In this document: positions 1 through 7,846 of the stretch, piece by piece
Layout of the letters: each line of letters opens with the position of its first letter
Position numbering within the stretch: position 1 is the first letter of the stretch
Source of the DNA: Beijerinckiaceae bacterium
GTDB lineage: Bacteria; Bacteroidota; Bacteroidia; Chitinophagales; Chitinophagaceae
NCBI GenBank assembly: GCA_903970475.1
Contig: CAJCIQ010000098.1
Coordinates: forward strand, 1 to 36,963
Direction of reading: 5' to 3'
DNA length: 36,963 nt
Notes under the pieces: model-generated
What the model was told of the DNA's origin: nothing
The model's database searches: none
Seen by the model: only the letters and a program-made list of their open reading frames with translations
Translations under genes and position numbers: made by a program

Positions 1-529
1 GGCTATCACCAAGTGGACAGTTGATCCTATGCACAGCCTGGTACAGTTCAAGGTGCGTCACCTGATGATCACCAATGTAACCGGGACCTTCCAACATTTT
101 GAAGGAACAATTGAAACAGATGGGGAAGATTTTACCCAAGGCAAAGTGGTGTTCAAGATTAAGGTGGATTCCATTGATACCGCCAATGATCAAAGGGATA
201 CCCACCTGAAAGGCGATGACTTTTTCAGCGCGGAAAAATTCCCTGAAATTACCTTCGAAAGTACCGGCTTTAAAAAAGTGGGGGGAGATGCGTATGATCT
301 AATCGGAAACCTGACCGTCAGGGATATCACCAAGCCAGTTACGCTGAATGTAGAATATGGCGGGGTTGCCCAGGACTTTTATGGTAATACCAAAGCTGGT
401 TTTGGTGTGACCGGAAAGATCAATAGAAAGGACTTCGGATTGGTTTGGAATGGGGTTACAGAGGCTGGTTCAGTTGTGGTGAGTGATGAGGTGAAAATTA
501 ATGCTGATCTGCAATTTCTGAAAGGGTAA
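1..529 (+). CDS. YceI-like family protein (5' end just outside the window)
   Basis: The frame is open from base 2 and reads AITKWTVDPMHSLVQFKVRH. Base 1 is a G, so the true ATG probably straddles the left edge with two bases missing; the internal ATG at 29 is less likely because the residues before it belong to the conserved YceI start (xWxVDPxHSxVxFxVRH). The product is about 176 residues, a typical size for a YceI lipocalin-like beta-barrel that binds isoprenoid or other amphipathic lipids. Conserved blocks include DSIDTANDQRDTHLKGDDFF, FPEITFEST and the C-terminal VSDEVKINADLQF. No signal peptide is visible, so this copy may be cytoplasmic, unlike periplasmic E. coli YceI. The ligand cannot be told from sequence. 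A strong terminator follows directly, closing the transcript. Confidence 0.9.
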   Translation, partial: AITKWTVDPMHSLVQFKVRHLMITNVTGTFQHFEGTIETDGEDFTQGKVVFKIKVDSIDTANDQRDTHLKGDDFFSAEKFPEITFESTGFKKVGGDAYDLIGNLTVRDITKPVTLNVEYGGVAQDFYGNTKAGFGVTGKINRKDFGLVWNGVTEAGSVVVSDEVKINADLQFLKG

Positions 530-539
530 ATACATTGTT

Positions 540-567
540 AAAAGGGGGCAAGCCCCCCTTTTTTTTA
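540..567 (+). terminator. Rho-independent terminator after the YceI gene
   Basis: A GC-rich stem (AGGGGGC / GCCCCCCT, two-base loop) is followed by a run of eight T. It starts about ten bases after the YceI stop codon. Confidence 0.85.
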
Positions 568-569
568 TA

Positions 570-577
570 TAACTTTG
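570..577 (+). promoter_or_regulatory. Bacteroidota -7 promoter element
   Basis: TAACTTTG matches TAnnTTTG exactly and lies just after the terminator and 30 bases before the ATG at 608. No clear -33 TTTG is seen. Its position argues against the TTG at 575 as a start codon, because that TTG is inside the box. Confidence 0.55.
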
Positions 578-607
578 TACCATCGTCTTACCCTAAAACG
601 ATTCGGC

Positions 608-1033
608 ATGTCAAAGGACTTTTATAACTGCCTTAAGGCAGGCTTTAAAGTAGGAATCATTGCCGCAGTCATCAACCTTGTCTGGTTCATTGCGGCACGT
701 ATACTCTTGCTCATCGATTACCCCAGTGTGAAATGGCATTTTGTGCTGATTGCTACTATGCTCCCTATTTTGTTAGGCGGGGTTGTTTATTATCTCCTCT
801 ATAGTGCTACGCGCCATCACCGCATTGTCTTCATCCTAGGTTGTATGGCCTTGCTCATTTGTAGTATCCTTGCAGGCCCCCTTGCGCCCATGCTGCCCGA
901 TGGTTCTCCCTCCAACCGGGACTTCAAAATCCTGACCATTCCCATGCACTGCGTGGCGGCTTTCATGTGTGCCTTCCTGATACCGGCCTGGAATCACCTG
1001 AACGATCCGGCGCCGGCGGAGAATCCGGCCTAA
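608..1033 (+). CDS. small integral membrane protein, DUF6069-like
   Basis: I chose ATG 608 (MSKDFYNCLKAGFKVG) over an upstream TTG at 575, which lies within the predicted promoter box. The 141-residue product has four hydrophobic segments, at about residues 10-32, 43-66, 73-92 and 108-130, so it is an inner-membrane protein. The pattern of an AAVINLVWFIAAR first helix, GGVVYYLL second helix, a GPLAP motif and a final MHCVAAF helix resembles the DUF6069 family, whose function is unknown. The assignment is from memory of the family pattern and is moderate. The gene is followed after 80 bases by an ABC exporter that probably has its own promoter, so a functional link is not implied. Confidence 0.7.
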   Translation: MSKDFYNCLKAGFKVGIIAAVINLVWFIAARILLLIDYPSVKWHFVLIATMLPILLGGVVYYLLYSATRHHRIVFILGCMALLICSILAGPLAPMLPDGSPSNRDFKILTIPMHCVAAFMCAFLIPAWNHLNDPAPAENPA

Positions 1034-1079
1034 GGGCGCGGAGCGCCCTCGATCATTGGCGTAGGCGCGGAGCGCTCTA
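1033..1079. repeat. paired GC-rich palindromes in an intergenic spacer
   Basis: The 12-mer GGCGCGGAGCGC occurs twice (1035-1046 and 1064-1075). The first copy is a perfect 7-bp hairpin (AGGGCGC, loop GGA, GCGCCCT) that begins on the last base of the preceding stop codon. Neither copy has a T tract, so they are not ordinary terminators; REP-like elements are possible. A related GC-palindrome, GGGCGCGCCGCGC, lies near 3644-3656 after another gene end. Confidence 0.5.
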
Positions 1080-1097
1080 CAATTATAACCGAAGTTG

Positions 1098-1105
1098 TAT
1101 TTTTG
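1098..1105 (+). promoter_or_regulatory. candidate -7 promoter element for the ABC exporter
   Basis: TATTTTTG matches TAnnTTTG and ends only eight bases before the ATG at 1114, which would leave a leader of a few nucleotides. No convincing -33 element is visible. Confidence 0.4.
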
Positions 1106-1113
1106 CTCCCACG

Positions 1114-2982
1114 ATGTCTCAACTACTGGCGCTAAAAAAATACTTCTGGAAATACCGCCTTCGTTTGTTCGCGGGGTTCATATTCGTTATTCTATCCAAC
1201 TACTTCAGCGTCCTGGCTCCATTGGTGACCAAATATGTCGTCAATAAGCTGATGGCTCACCTGACCAAGGAGGGGGTAACGACAGGGGAGGCAGCCCATA
1301 CAGGATCGTCCTTGCCCAAGGCCCCGGATCCCCTTACCCAAGTCTTACTTGTACGCATTGACCATTGGAATTTTAGCAATGTGGTAGCCCTTTGCGGGAT
1401 CACTTTGTTAGTCCTCGCCCTGCTCAGGGGGTTGTTTATGTTTTTGATGCGGCAGACCATCATCGTCATGAGCAGGCATATTGAGTTTGATCAGAAAAAT
1501 GAAGTGTTTCAGCACTATCAGCAACTGGATACGAATTTCTACAAAACCCATAGCACAGGGGACTTGATGAACCGTATGGCAGAAGACGTTAGCCGGGTGC
1601 GTATGTTCACGGGGCCGGCCATCATGTACCTGATCAACCTGCTGGCCTTAATTTCCATGAGTGTCTATTATATGTGGAAGGAAAACGTGACCCTTACGCT
1701 TTACACCTTAGCGCCCCTTCCATTGCTGGCCATCACCATCTATTTTGTCAATACCATCATTCACCGCAGAAGTGAGCGTATCCAGGCGCTGTTGAGCGAT
1801 CTAACCACGAACGCACAACAATCTTATTCCGGGATACGGGTGATCAAATCATTTGTTCAGGAAAAAGCCATGCTGTCTTTCTTTAAAAACAGCAGCGAAG
1901 AATATAAGACCAATGCATTGGGGCTTGCCCGGGTGGAAGCCATCTATTTTCCAGCCATGTCTTTTGTGGTAGGCATCAGCACCCTTTTGACCATCATGGT
2001 GGGTGGGTTTATGTATATCCATAATCCCCAGGATATTTCCTTTGGTACCCTGACGGAATTTGTGCTTTTCATCAATATGCTGACCTTCCCTGTGAGTGCC
2101 ATTGGCTCTGTGGCCTCCATGACCCAAAGGGCAGCGGCCTCTCAAGGGCGGTTGAATGAGTTTTTGACCATACGCCCCACGATAGAAGACCTGCCCGCTT
2201 CCCAAAACCGGGAATTGGAAGGGGAGATCCACTTTAATCATATTGACTTCACCTACCCCCACACCGGGATTAAAGCGCTTAAAAATTTTGACCTCCATAT
2301 AGGTAAAGGGCAGAAGGTAGCCATCATTGGTCGTACGGGCTCCGGGAAAACGACCATAGCCCAACTGCTACTGCGTATGTACGATGCCCAGCATGGGGAG
2401 GTGCTCCTGGATGGCAACAATATCAGGAATATGCGCCTCAAAAGCCTGAGGGATCAGATCAGCTATGTCCCCCAGGATGTTTTCCTTTTTAGTGAAACCG
2501 TTAGGAATAATATCCTCTTTGGGAACCCGACCGCTTCCATGGAAGATGTACACCAGGCAGCCCGTCAGGCGGTTGTGGACGGGGAAATCGAAGGTTTCCC
2601 AGGGGGGTATGAAACCATGATAGGGGAGAGGGGTGTTACCTTGAGCGGAGGACAGAAACAGCGTATAGCCATAGCCAGAGGATTGATTAAAGAGCCCCGC
2701 ATCATCGTCATGGATGACTGCCTGAGCGCGGTGGACGCCCGAACGGAACGGGAAATCATCCATCAGTTGTATCAATATCTCCAGGATAAAACCGCCATAA
2801 TAATTACCCACCGGATCTTTTCCCTGTTCCAATTTGACCAGGTGGTCGTTTTAGACGATGGTCACATATTAGAACGGGGTACCCACGAATCCCTTTTGGC
2901 AGCGGGGGGGTACTATGCCGAGTTGTATGCCCGCCAAAGGGAGAGGGACGAGAGACCTACCGAGGAAGTCGTAAGCGAATAA
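1114..2982 (+). CDS. ABC exporter half-transporter (fused membrane and ATPase domains)
   Basis: The frame opens further upstream, but ATG 1114 (MSQLLALKKYFWKYRLRLF) fits the usual start of this family and gives 622 residues. Residues 1-320 form a type I exporter membrane domain with about six helices; an unusual polar loop (EGVTTGEAAHTGSSLPKAPDP) follows the first helix. The C-terminal nucleotide-binding domain has Walker A GRTGSGKTT, signature LSGGQKQR and H-loop ITHR. Walker B reads IIVMDDCLSAVD, so the catalytic glutamate is replaced by aspartate, as in the degenerate-site subunits of heterodimeric exporters (BmrC, TM287) and MdlA-like proteins. Such proteins export drugs, lipids or peptides across the inner membrane. 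No partner half-transporter is adjacent. Substrate unknown. Confidence 0.92.
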   Translation: MSQLLALKKYFWKYRLRLFAGFIFVILSNYFSVLAPLVTKYVVNKLMAHLTKEGVTTGEAAHTGSSLPKAPDPLTQVLLVRIDHWNFSNVVALCGITLLVLALLRGLFMFLMRQTIIVMSRHIEFDQKNEVFQHYQQLDTNFYKTHSTGDLMNRMAEDVSRVRMFTGPAIMYLINLLALISMSVYYMWKENVTLTLYTLAPLPLLAITIYFVNTIIHRRSERIQALLSDLTTNAQQSYSGIRVIKSFVQEKAMLSFFKNSSEEYKTNALGLARVEAIYFPAMSFVVGISTLLTIMVGGFMYIHNPQDISFGTLTEFVLFINMLTFPVSAIGSVASMTQRAAASQGRLNEFLTIRPTIEDLPASQNRELEGEIHFNHIDFTYPHTGIKALKNFDLHIGKGQKVAIIGRTGSGKTTIAQLLLRMYDAQHGEVLLDGNNIRNMRLKSLRDQISYVPQDVFLFSETVRNNILFGNPTASMEDVHQAARQAVVDGEIEGFPGGYETMIGERGVTLSGGQKQRIAIARGLIKEPRIIVMDDCLSAVDARTEREIIHQLYQYLQDKTAIIITHRIFSLFQFDQVVVLDDGHILERGTHESLLAAGGYYAELYARQRERDERPTEEVVSE

Positions 2983-3064
2983 CCACACGTTTTAGCTCCG
3001 GAAATGCCCCCAAATCCCCTGTAGACGGGGATATAAACATTATTTTGGAAACTTCGTTAAAATT

Positions 3065-3093
3065 TTGCCAATTAAAAAAGAAGTATATCTTTG
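3065..3093 (+). promoter_or_regulatory. Bacteroidota promoter for the PUR-domain gene
   Basis: A TTG at 3065-3067 (inside ATTTTG) and TATCTTTG at 3086-3093 are separated by 18 bases, a good match to the -33 TTTG / -7 TAnnTTTG consensus. The TTG within the -7 box is therefore not a start codon. Confidence 0.7.
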
Positions 3094-3114
3094 TTCAAAC
3101 TAAAACTTACAACT

Positions 3115-3570
3115 GTGGCGTACGAAAATACCGACAAAAGAATGGAAAGCGTGTATAGCAAACGCATTCGGGCCGGAAAGCGCAGGACTTATTTCTTTGA
3201 CGTGAGAGCAACCAGGGGAAATGACTACTACCTCACTATTACCGAGAGCCGTAAGCGTTTCAATGATAACGGTTATGATCGTCACAAAATTTTCCTGTAC
3301 AAGGAGGACTTCAACAAATTCCTCAACGGTTTGAACGAGGCGGTTAATTATGTGAAGACTGAACTCATGCCTGATTTCGATTTCGATGCCTACAACCATG
3401 ACAACGATGGTGCAGGCGCTGAAGGAGAGTACGAATTGCAGGAAGAAGCCACAGCAGAAGTTGAAGTTGAAACCAGGGTTGAAACCCACACGCCCCATGC
3501 AGTAGCTACTCACGTCGCAGCTGCTCCAGCCCCCGCTCCTTCTGCTACAGAAGAAGTAGACAAGTGGTAA
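3115..3570 (+). CDS. PUR-family nucleic-acid-binding protein (DUF3276)
   Basis: I chose GTG 3115 (then AYENTDKRMESVYSKRIRAG), which lies 21 bases after the predicted -7 box; the upstream TTG lies within the promoter. The product has 151 residues. Residues 10-85 match the DUF3276 PUR-alpha-like domain of Bacteroidota, with the conserved blocks RAGKRRTYFFDVRATRG, YYLTITESRKR and HKIFLYKEDF. This fold binds single-stranded DNA or RNA; the Borrelia homologue BpuR is a nucleic-acid-binding regulator. The tail (about 97-151) is acidic, then rich in Ala, Pro and Val and probably disordered. The gene is monocistronic, with its own promoter and terminator. The cellular role in Bacteroidota is not established. 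Confidence 0.88.
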   Translation: MAYENTDKRMESVYSKRIRAGKRRTYFFDVRATRGNDYYLTITESRKRFNDNGYDRHKIFLYKEDFNKFLNGLNEAVNYVKTELMPDFDFDAYNHDNDGAGAEGEYELQEEATAEVEVETRVETHTPHAVATHVAAAPAPAPSATEEVDKW

Positions 3571-3606
3571 TCTTTTAGTATTTTGTTTTCCTCAGAAATA
3601 ACGCAT

Positions 3607-3632
3607 AAAGGCCCCGCGAAGCGGGGCCTTTT
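3607..3632 (+). terminator. Rho-independent terminator between convergent genes
   Basis: AAAGGCCCCGC, loop GAA, GCGGGGCCTTTT makes an 11-bp stem with a short T run. It sits between the PUR gene and the convergent pgi gene; on the opposite strand the stem is followed by few T residues, so it acts mainly on the plus strand. Confidence 0.85.
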
Positions 3633-3658
3633 CAAATTATTATAGGGCGCGCCGCGCT

Positions 3659-5311
3659 TTATTTCTTCAGTTTTTTCCAAGCATTAATCAACCCATTCGT
3701 TGAACTGTCATGGCCCGATACTTCGTCGTCATTGAGGAGTTCGGGTAGGATCTTCCCTGCCAGTTGCTTACCCAATTCCACACCCCATTGGTCAAAGCTG
3801 AAAATATCCCAAATGACACCTTGGACGAAGATTTTGTGTTCATACAAGGCAATGAGCTGACCCAGGGTATAGGGAGTGATTTCCTTAATCAGGAAACTGT
3901 TGGTGGGACGGTTGCCGGAGAACGCTTTAAAGGGAACCAGGAATTTGATTTCCTCTTCGGATTTGCCGGAGGCTTTTAACTCAGCGGTCACTTCTTCAGC
4001 GGTTTTGCCGTTCATCAGGGCCTCTGTCTGGGCAAAGAAATTGCTCAACAATTTGGGGTGGTGATCCCCAAGCGGGTTATGGCTGATGGCAGGAGCTATA
4101 AAGTCGCAGGGTATCAATAAGGTTCCCTGGTGAATGAGTTGGTAAAAAGCATGTTGTCCATTGGTTCCGGGCTCTCCCCAGATCACGGGGCCGGTTGCAT
4201 TGGGCACCGGATTGCCGGCACGGTCAACGGACTTACCGTTGCTTTCCATATTGCCTTGCTGAAAGTAGGCTGGAAAACGGTACATGTATTGGTCATATGG
4301 CAGGATGGCTTCGGTTTGGGATCCAAAGAAGTTGGTATACCAGAGACCTACCAGGGCCATGATGACGGGAATGTTTTTTTCAAAAGGAGTAGTACGGAAA
4401 TGGGTATCGGTCGCATAAGCTCCTTTCAGCAAGGTCTCGAAGTTGTCGTACCCTACCATCAGGGCTATGGACAAACCGATAGCGCTCCATAGGGAGTAAC
4501 GGCCACCTACCCAGTCCCAAAACTCAAACATATTTGCTTTGTCAATGCCGAACTTTGTGACGTCCTTTTCGTTGGTGGATAAGGCGGCAAAATGTTTGGC
4601 AATGAATTTCTCGTCCTTTGCGTGTTCCAAAAACCAATCCCTGGCGCTATGCGCATTGGTCATGGTTTCCTGGGTGGTGAAGGTTTTGGAGGCAATCAGG
4701 AACAAGGTTTCATCAGGGGTGACCTGTTTGAGGGTTTCCACAATATGGGTGCCGTCAATGTTGGAAACGAAGTGGGCGTCCATGCCTTCTTTCCAGTAGG
4801 GCTTGAGTGCTTCTGTAACCATCAGGGGCCCCAGGTCGCTACCTCCTATACCTATGTTGACAATATATTTTATAGGCTTACCGGTATACCCTTTCCATTT
4901 TCCACTATGGATTTGTTCACAGAAGTTTTTCATCTGCGCCTGGACCCGATGAACGTCAGGCATAACATCTTTTCCATCAGAGAGGACAGGTTTACCGGAG
5001 AAGTTGCGCAAGGCGGTGTGCAGTACCGAGCGATCTTCGGTCCTATTGATTTTTTCTCCGCTGAACATGGCTTTGATCCCTTCACTGACCTTGCACTCGG
5101 CAGCCAGTTCCTGCAAAAGCGCCAAGGTTGTGTCGGTGATCCGGTTTTTGGAGTAATCGAAGAGGATATCCTCCAGTTTCAAGGTATATTTCTCGAACCT
5201 TTTTGGATCTTCTTTGAACAATTGACGTAGGTGTGTTTGCTCGATCTCAGCATGGTGAGCCTTCAGTTTGGCCCAGGTGCTGGTCTTTGTGGGGTTAATG
5301 GTGGATAGCAT
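3659..5311 (-). CDS. pgi: glucose-6-phosphate isomerase
   Basis: This cytoplasmic enzyme interconverts glucose 6-phosphate and fructose 6-phosphate in glycolysis and gluconeogenesis. The 550-residue length is typical of the long (E. coli-type) form. Visible signatures are [11 protein letters not shown] (about residue 152), the sugar-phosphate loop SKTFTTQET (209-217), [15 protein letters not shown] (266-280), the catalytic Glu356 in QGNMESNGK, the ring-opening His387 in [12 protein letters not shown] and [10 protein letters not shown] near residue 505 with the catalytic Lys. The start ATG lies four bases after the ribF stop codon, so the two genes are probably co-transcribed from upstream of ribF. 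No damage is visible. Confidence 0.97.
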   Translation of the reverse strand: MLSTINPTKTSTWAKLKAHHAEIEQTHLRQLFKEDPKRFEKYTLKLEDILFDYSKNRITDTTLALLQELAAECKVSEGIKAMFSGEKINRTEDRSVLHTALRNFSGKPVLSDGKDVMPDVHRVQAQMKNFCEQIHSGKWKGYTGKPIKYIVNIGIGGSDLGPLMVTEALKPYWKEGMDAHFVSNIDGTHIVETLKQVTPDETLFLIASKTFTTQETMTNAHSARDWFLEHAKDEKFIAKHFAALSTNEKDVTKFGIDKANMFEFWDWVGGRYSLWSAIGLSIALMVGYDNFETLLKGAYATDTHFRTTPFEKNIPVIMALVGLWYTNFFGSQTEAILPYDQYMYRFPAYFQQGNMESNGKSVDRAGNPVPNATGPVIWGEPGTNGQHAFYQLIHQGTLLIPCDFIAPAISHNPLGDHHPKLLSNFFAQTEALMNGKTAEEVTAELKASGKSEEEIKFLVPFKAFSGNRPTNSFLIKEITPYTLGQLIALYEHKIFVQGVIWDIFSFDQWGVELGKQLAGKILPELLNDDEVSGHDSSTNGLINAWKKLKK

Positions 5312-5315
5312 ATAG

Positions 5316-6257
5316 TTAAAACGTTAATTGATTGAGTGAATCAATAGTATCTAATCTGTCTTGTGCGATAGCGGCTTTAAGGGCATCCAGCCCGTTAAAT
5401 TTCAATTCCGGCCTCAGCCAGGAAGCCAGGGTAATGCGCAATGTTTTTCCGTAGAGGTCTCCGGAGAAATCCAACAGGTTGACCTCTATCGTTCTGTGTT
5501 TGCCGTTGACGGTAGGGCGAAGGCCAATGCTCATCATACCGCGTAGGGGTGCTCCATCGGTGATTTGTGCCCAGCAAGCATACACCCCATCAGCCGGAAT
5601 CAACTTTTCCGGATCCGGAATGTCTATGTTGGCCGTCGGAAATCCCAATGTCCTGCCCAATTGTTGTCCTTGAACCACCTTTCCTGCAAAGAAATAGCGG
5701 TAACCCAGCAATTCTTCGGCCAAGTGGGGTTGTCCGTCTTTGAGGGCTGACCGGATACGTGTGCTGGAAACTTTGATGGCGTCCAGTACTTGTTCCGGTA
5801 TTTCCTGAACCTGATATTGATATTGGGGCGCCATCAGTTCCAGTAACCGGAAATCTCCGATTCGGTTATGCCCAAACCGGTGGTCGTATCCTATGATAAT
5901 GGTATGGGGATGAAAGCAACTCACCAGGAAGGTTTGTATATATTCCTCGGCAGTCTGCTGGGAGAATTCTTTGGTAAAGGGAATCACCACCAGGTGGTCT
6001 ATTCCCTGTTTGGAAAGTAAGTCGATTTTTTCATCCAGGGTATTGAGCAGGGTTAGGGGTTCTGATGCGTCTTTGACGATTTTGCGGGGATGAGGATGGA
6101 AAGTGAGGATGACCGTTTCCCCTCCTACCTGGGCAGCCCTGGATTTCATGGAAGAAATAATCTCTTGGTGCCCTTTATGCACCCCGTCGAATGTGCCTAT
6201 AGTAATGACTGCGTTCCTGAAAGTTGGTAATTGGTCTAGCGCTCTGTGTACCTGCAT
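5316..6257 (-). CDS. ribF: bifunctional riboflavin kinase / FAD synthetase
   Basis: The enzyme phosphorylates riboflavin to FMN and adenylates FMN to FAD. The N-terminal FAD-synthetase nucleotidyltransferase domain has the [10 protein letters not shown] loop at residues 21-30 and [10 protein letters not shown] near residue 122. The C-terminal riboflavin-kinase domain has the conserved [11 protein letters not shown] block near residue 201. The length of 313 residues is normal. ATG 6257 gives [10 protein letters not shown], as expected for Bacteroidota RibF. It is the first gene of a two-gene unit with pgi. A TAGCTTCG element 20 bases upstream (6277-6284, minus strand) is a one-mismatch match to the -7 consensus and may drive both genes. 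Confidence 0.96.
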   Translation of the reverse strand: MQVHRALDQLPTFRNAVITIGTFDGVHKGHQEIISSMKSRAAQVGGETVILTFHPHPRKIVKDASEPLTLLNTLDEKIDLLSKQGIDHLVVIPFTKEFSQQTAEEYIQTFLVSCFHPHTIIIGYDHRFGHNRIGDFRLLELMAPQYQYQVQEIPEQVLDAIKVSSTRIRSALKDGQPHLAEELLGYRYFFAGKVVQGQQLGRTLGFPTANIDIPDPEKLIPADGVYACWAQITDGAPLRGMMSIGLRPTVNGKHRTIEVNLLDFSGDLYGKTLRITLASWLRPELKFNGLDALKAAIAQDRLDTIDSLNQLTF

Positions 6258-6276
6258 ATTCGGTAAAGTCTCCCTG

Positions 6277-6284
6277 CGAAGCTA
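6277..6284 (-). promoter_or_regulatory. candidate -7 element for ribF-pgi
   Basis: On the minus strand this reads TAGCTTCG followed by C, one mismatch from TAnnTTTG and similar to TACCTTCG upstream of purM. No good -33 element was found. Confidence 0.35.
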
Positions 6285-6354
6285 CGGGGAATTTACTTTA
6301 TCTTGGTGTTCAGATCGCAAATCATGACTCCCAAAGTTCTCTAAATACTCCATC

Positions 6355-6822
6355 ATGAAAGCTTACGTCAAAGCCCTCAGCATCATGCAAATCGCCTTTA
6401 TCGCTGGTTTGACCATTTTTGCTTTGATCATTATGTTTTTGATCAAAACAGGCGCCATCAACAGAGGCAGCAGCGCCGGCCCAGCCATTCGTGATTTGCC
6501 TGATTATTTTCTCTACATTACATTAGGGCTGGTTGCGGCCATTATAATAGCTTCTGCTGCTGTTTTTAAGGCGCAGGTCACCAGAGCCAGCGGGCTCAAT
6601 AATCCGGCGGATAGACTGGTTGCCTACCGCTCTGCTTTTATCCGTCGGATTTTTATTCCTGAGCTAAGTGCCATTTTGTCCATCATCATCACCATGCTGA
6701 GTCAGGATTTGAAATACCTGAGCCTGGTGGGATTGGTATTATTGGCTTTTTTGGCCTGGTTTCCCACCGCGGATAAAGTAATGACGGCCCTTAGTATAAC
6801 GGAAAGCGACTTCGATCACTGA
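6355..6822 (+). CDS. uncharacterised four-helix membrane protein
   Basis: The 155-residue product (MKAYVKALSIMQIAF...) has four clear hydrophobic segments at about residues 7-30, 49-70, 99-118 and 121-140, so it is an inner-membrane protein with both termini probably on the same side. No catalytic motif is seen and I do not recognise a named family. Its 3' end overlaps the convergent Clp-N gene by seven bases. Codon use and composition look like the neighbours, so it appears real, but I cannot propose a function. Confidence 0.72.
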   Translation: MKAYVKALSIMQIAFIAGLTIFALIIMFLIKTGAINRGSSAGPAIRDLPDYFLYITLGLVAAIIIASAAVFKAQVTRASGLNNPADRLVAYRSAFIRRIFIPELSAILSIIITMLSQDLKYLSLVGLVLLAFLAWFPTADKVMTALSITESDFDH

Positions 6823-7244
6823 AGCCCTTTCATGAAGTCCTCATAACTGATCCGGAAATGGCTCAATATGCGGGCTCCCTTATTCCGCTTGTGTTTGAGC
6901 AGAGATAGTATCAAATGCTGAGGCTCCACCTGGGTAGCTTGCATGGATCTGGCTTCCCGAACGGACCGGTTAATGACTTTTTCTGCCTGACGGGACAGCG
7001 GAAGCCTGAAATCAGTACGGACCCGGCCCCCACTCTGGAGGAGGGAAACGGTTTCGGCCTCTTGCCAGACTTGTTGCAAGTCTATATTGGCTTTTTTAAG
7101 AATGTCCAGCGCCTGATTATTACCCTGACGGATCAGGCCCAGCAGCAGGTGTTCAGTATCCAGGGTACGGTCCTCTAACCGCAGCGCTTCTTCACTGGCA
7201 AAGGATAAAATCTCCCTCACCTGAACAGAGAAATTCTCGCGCAT
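6816..7244 (-). CDS. stand-alone Clp N-terminal (Clp_N) domain protein
   Basis: The whole 142-residue protein corresponds to the double Clp repeat domain found at the N terminus of ClpA/ClpC ATPases. The first repeat is about residues 6-70 (VREILSFASEEALRL, LDTEHLLLGLIRQ) and the second about 80-140 (LSRQAEKVINRSVREARSM, VEPQHLILSLLKH). No AAA+ module follows; the frame stops after FMKGLQ. In full-length Clp proteins this domain recruits substrates and adaptors. A free copy could act as an adaptor, a ClpC modulator or a substrate-binding decoy, as with ClpS-like or plant ClpT proteins; that is inference. It is convergent with the preceding membrane protein and overlaps its end. Confidence 0.85.
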   Translation of the reverse strand: MRENFSVQVREILSFASEEALRLEDRTLDTEHLLLGLIRQGNNQALDILKKANIDLQQVWQEAETVSLLQSGGRVRTDFRLPLSRQAEKVINRSVREARSMQATQVEPQHLILSLLKHKRNKGARILSHFRISYEDFMKGLQ

Positions 7245-7385
7245 CTTCTAAGGTTTAGTGCTATTAAGGTACTAAAAAACGCCCTAAAACAGTGGTAAAT
7301 GGGTTGTTAAGCAGGGTTCAGTCTTTTGCCTGAGCGCTTACCTGCGGACGCTTGAGCCGCAGAGGCCGGCTTTATAAAACTGTTG

Positions 7386-7393
7386 TATATTTG
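7386..7393 (+). promoter_or_regulatory. candidate -7 element of the HxlR-MtfA operon
   Basis: TATATTTG is an exact TAnnTTTG match 50 bases upstream of the HxlR ATG and directly left of a palindromic operator candidate. Confidence 0.5.
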
Positions 7394-7399
7394 GTTGTA

Positions 7400-7420
7400 T
7401 TTTGTAAGTAGTATACAAAA
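7400..7420. promoter_or_regulatory. candidate HxlR operator (inverted repeat)
   Basis: The arms TTTTGTA (7400-7406) and TACAAAA (7414-7420) are perfect inverted repeats with a 7-base spacer. A second overlapping pair, TTGTATA (7383-7389) and TATACAA (7412-7418), includes the -7 box. The site lies 23 bases upstream of the HxlR gene, where an autoregulatory operator would be expected. Confidence 0.5.
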
Positions 7421-7443
7421 GGTTAGTTAATAATCATTGTTTT

Positions 7444-7842
7444 ATGCTAAACAAACAAGTTGAGGCCGGGGTTAGCAACCATAAGCGGGCAACGTGTGAA
7501 GCCAATGTGACGGCTATGGGGGATGCGCTCTATGCCATTGGAGGCAAGTGGAAACTGAGGATTGTACTGGCGTTGGGTGATAGAGACGACATCCCCAAAC
7601 GGTTTAATGAACTCCAAAGGCTGGTGAGGGGTATTTCTGCCAGGGTGCTGTCGGCAGAATTAAAAGAACTGGAATTAAACGGTTTTGTGACCCGTAAAGT
7701 GATTGATCAAAAGCCGGTCGTCGTGGAATACCAGTTGACAGAATACAGCGATACCCTCAAAGAGGTACTCCATGCCCTGACCGAATGGGGAATCAGGCAT
7801 AGGGAAAGGATCAGACAAATGGCTAAACAAGAAGCGATATAA
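7444..7842 (+). CDS. HxlR-family winged-helix transcriptional regulator
   Basis: The 132-residue protein has the HxlR layout: a cysteine near the N terminus (ATCEAN, Cys19), then AMGDALYAIGGKWKLRIVLAL, RFNELQRLVRGISARVLSAELKELELNGFV (recognition helix and wing) and a C-terminal dimerisation helix LTEWGIRHRERI. HxlR proteins are dimeric DNA-binding regulators, often responding to electrophiles, oxidants or formaldehyde; YodB and HypR sense through an N-terminal cysteine, so Cys19 is a plausible sensor here. It is followed after four bases by an MtfA-like peptidase, suggesting co-transcription. The inverted repeat just upstream suggests autoregulation. Confidence 0.92.
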   Translation: MLNKQVEAGVSNHKRATCEANVTAMGDALYAIGGKWKLRIVLALGDRDDIPKRFNELQRLVRGISARVLSAELKELELNGFVTRKVIDQKPVVVEYQLTEYSDTLKEVLHALTEWGIRHRERIRQMAKQEAI

Positions 7843-7846
7843 CACT

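Noticed and set aside
575..607. TTG start codon at 575 for the small membrane protein
   Set aside because: The TTG lies within the TAACTTTG promoter box; ATG 608 is the better start.
1849..2832. Long minus-strand open frames opposite the ABC exporter
   Set aside because: They are shadows of the conserved ATPase domain.
3091..3114. TTG start at 3091 for the PUR protein
   Set aside because: It is the end of the TATCTTTG promoter box; the family N terminus begins at GTG 3115.
4592..5230. 212-codon open frame on the plus strand
   Set aside because: It is antisense to pgi, with a composition that mirrors the conserved pgi codons and no recognisable family.
7342..7362. CTGCGG / CCGCAG inverted repeat as a terminator
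   Set aside because: The stem is only six base pairs with a nine-base loop and no T tract follows.
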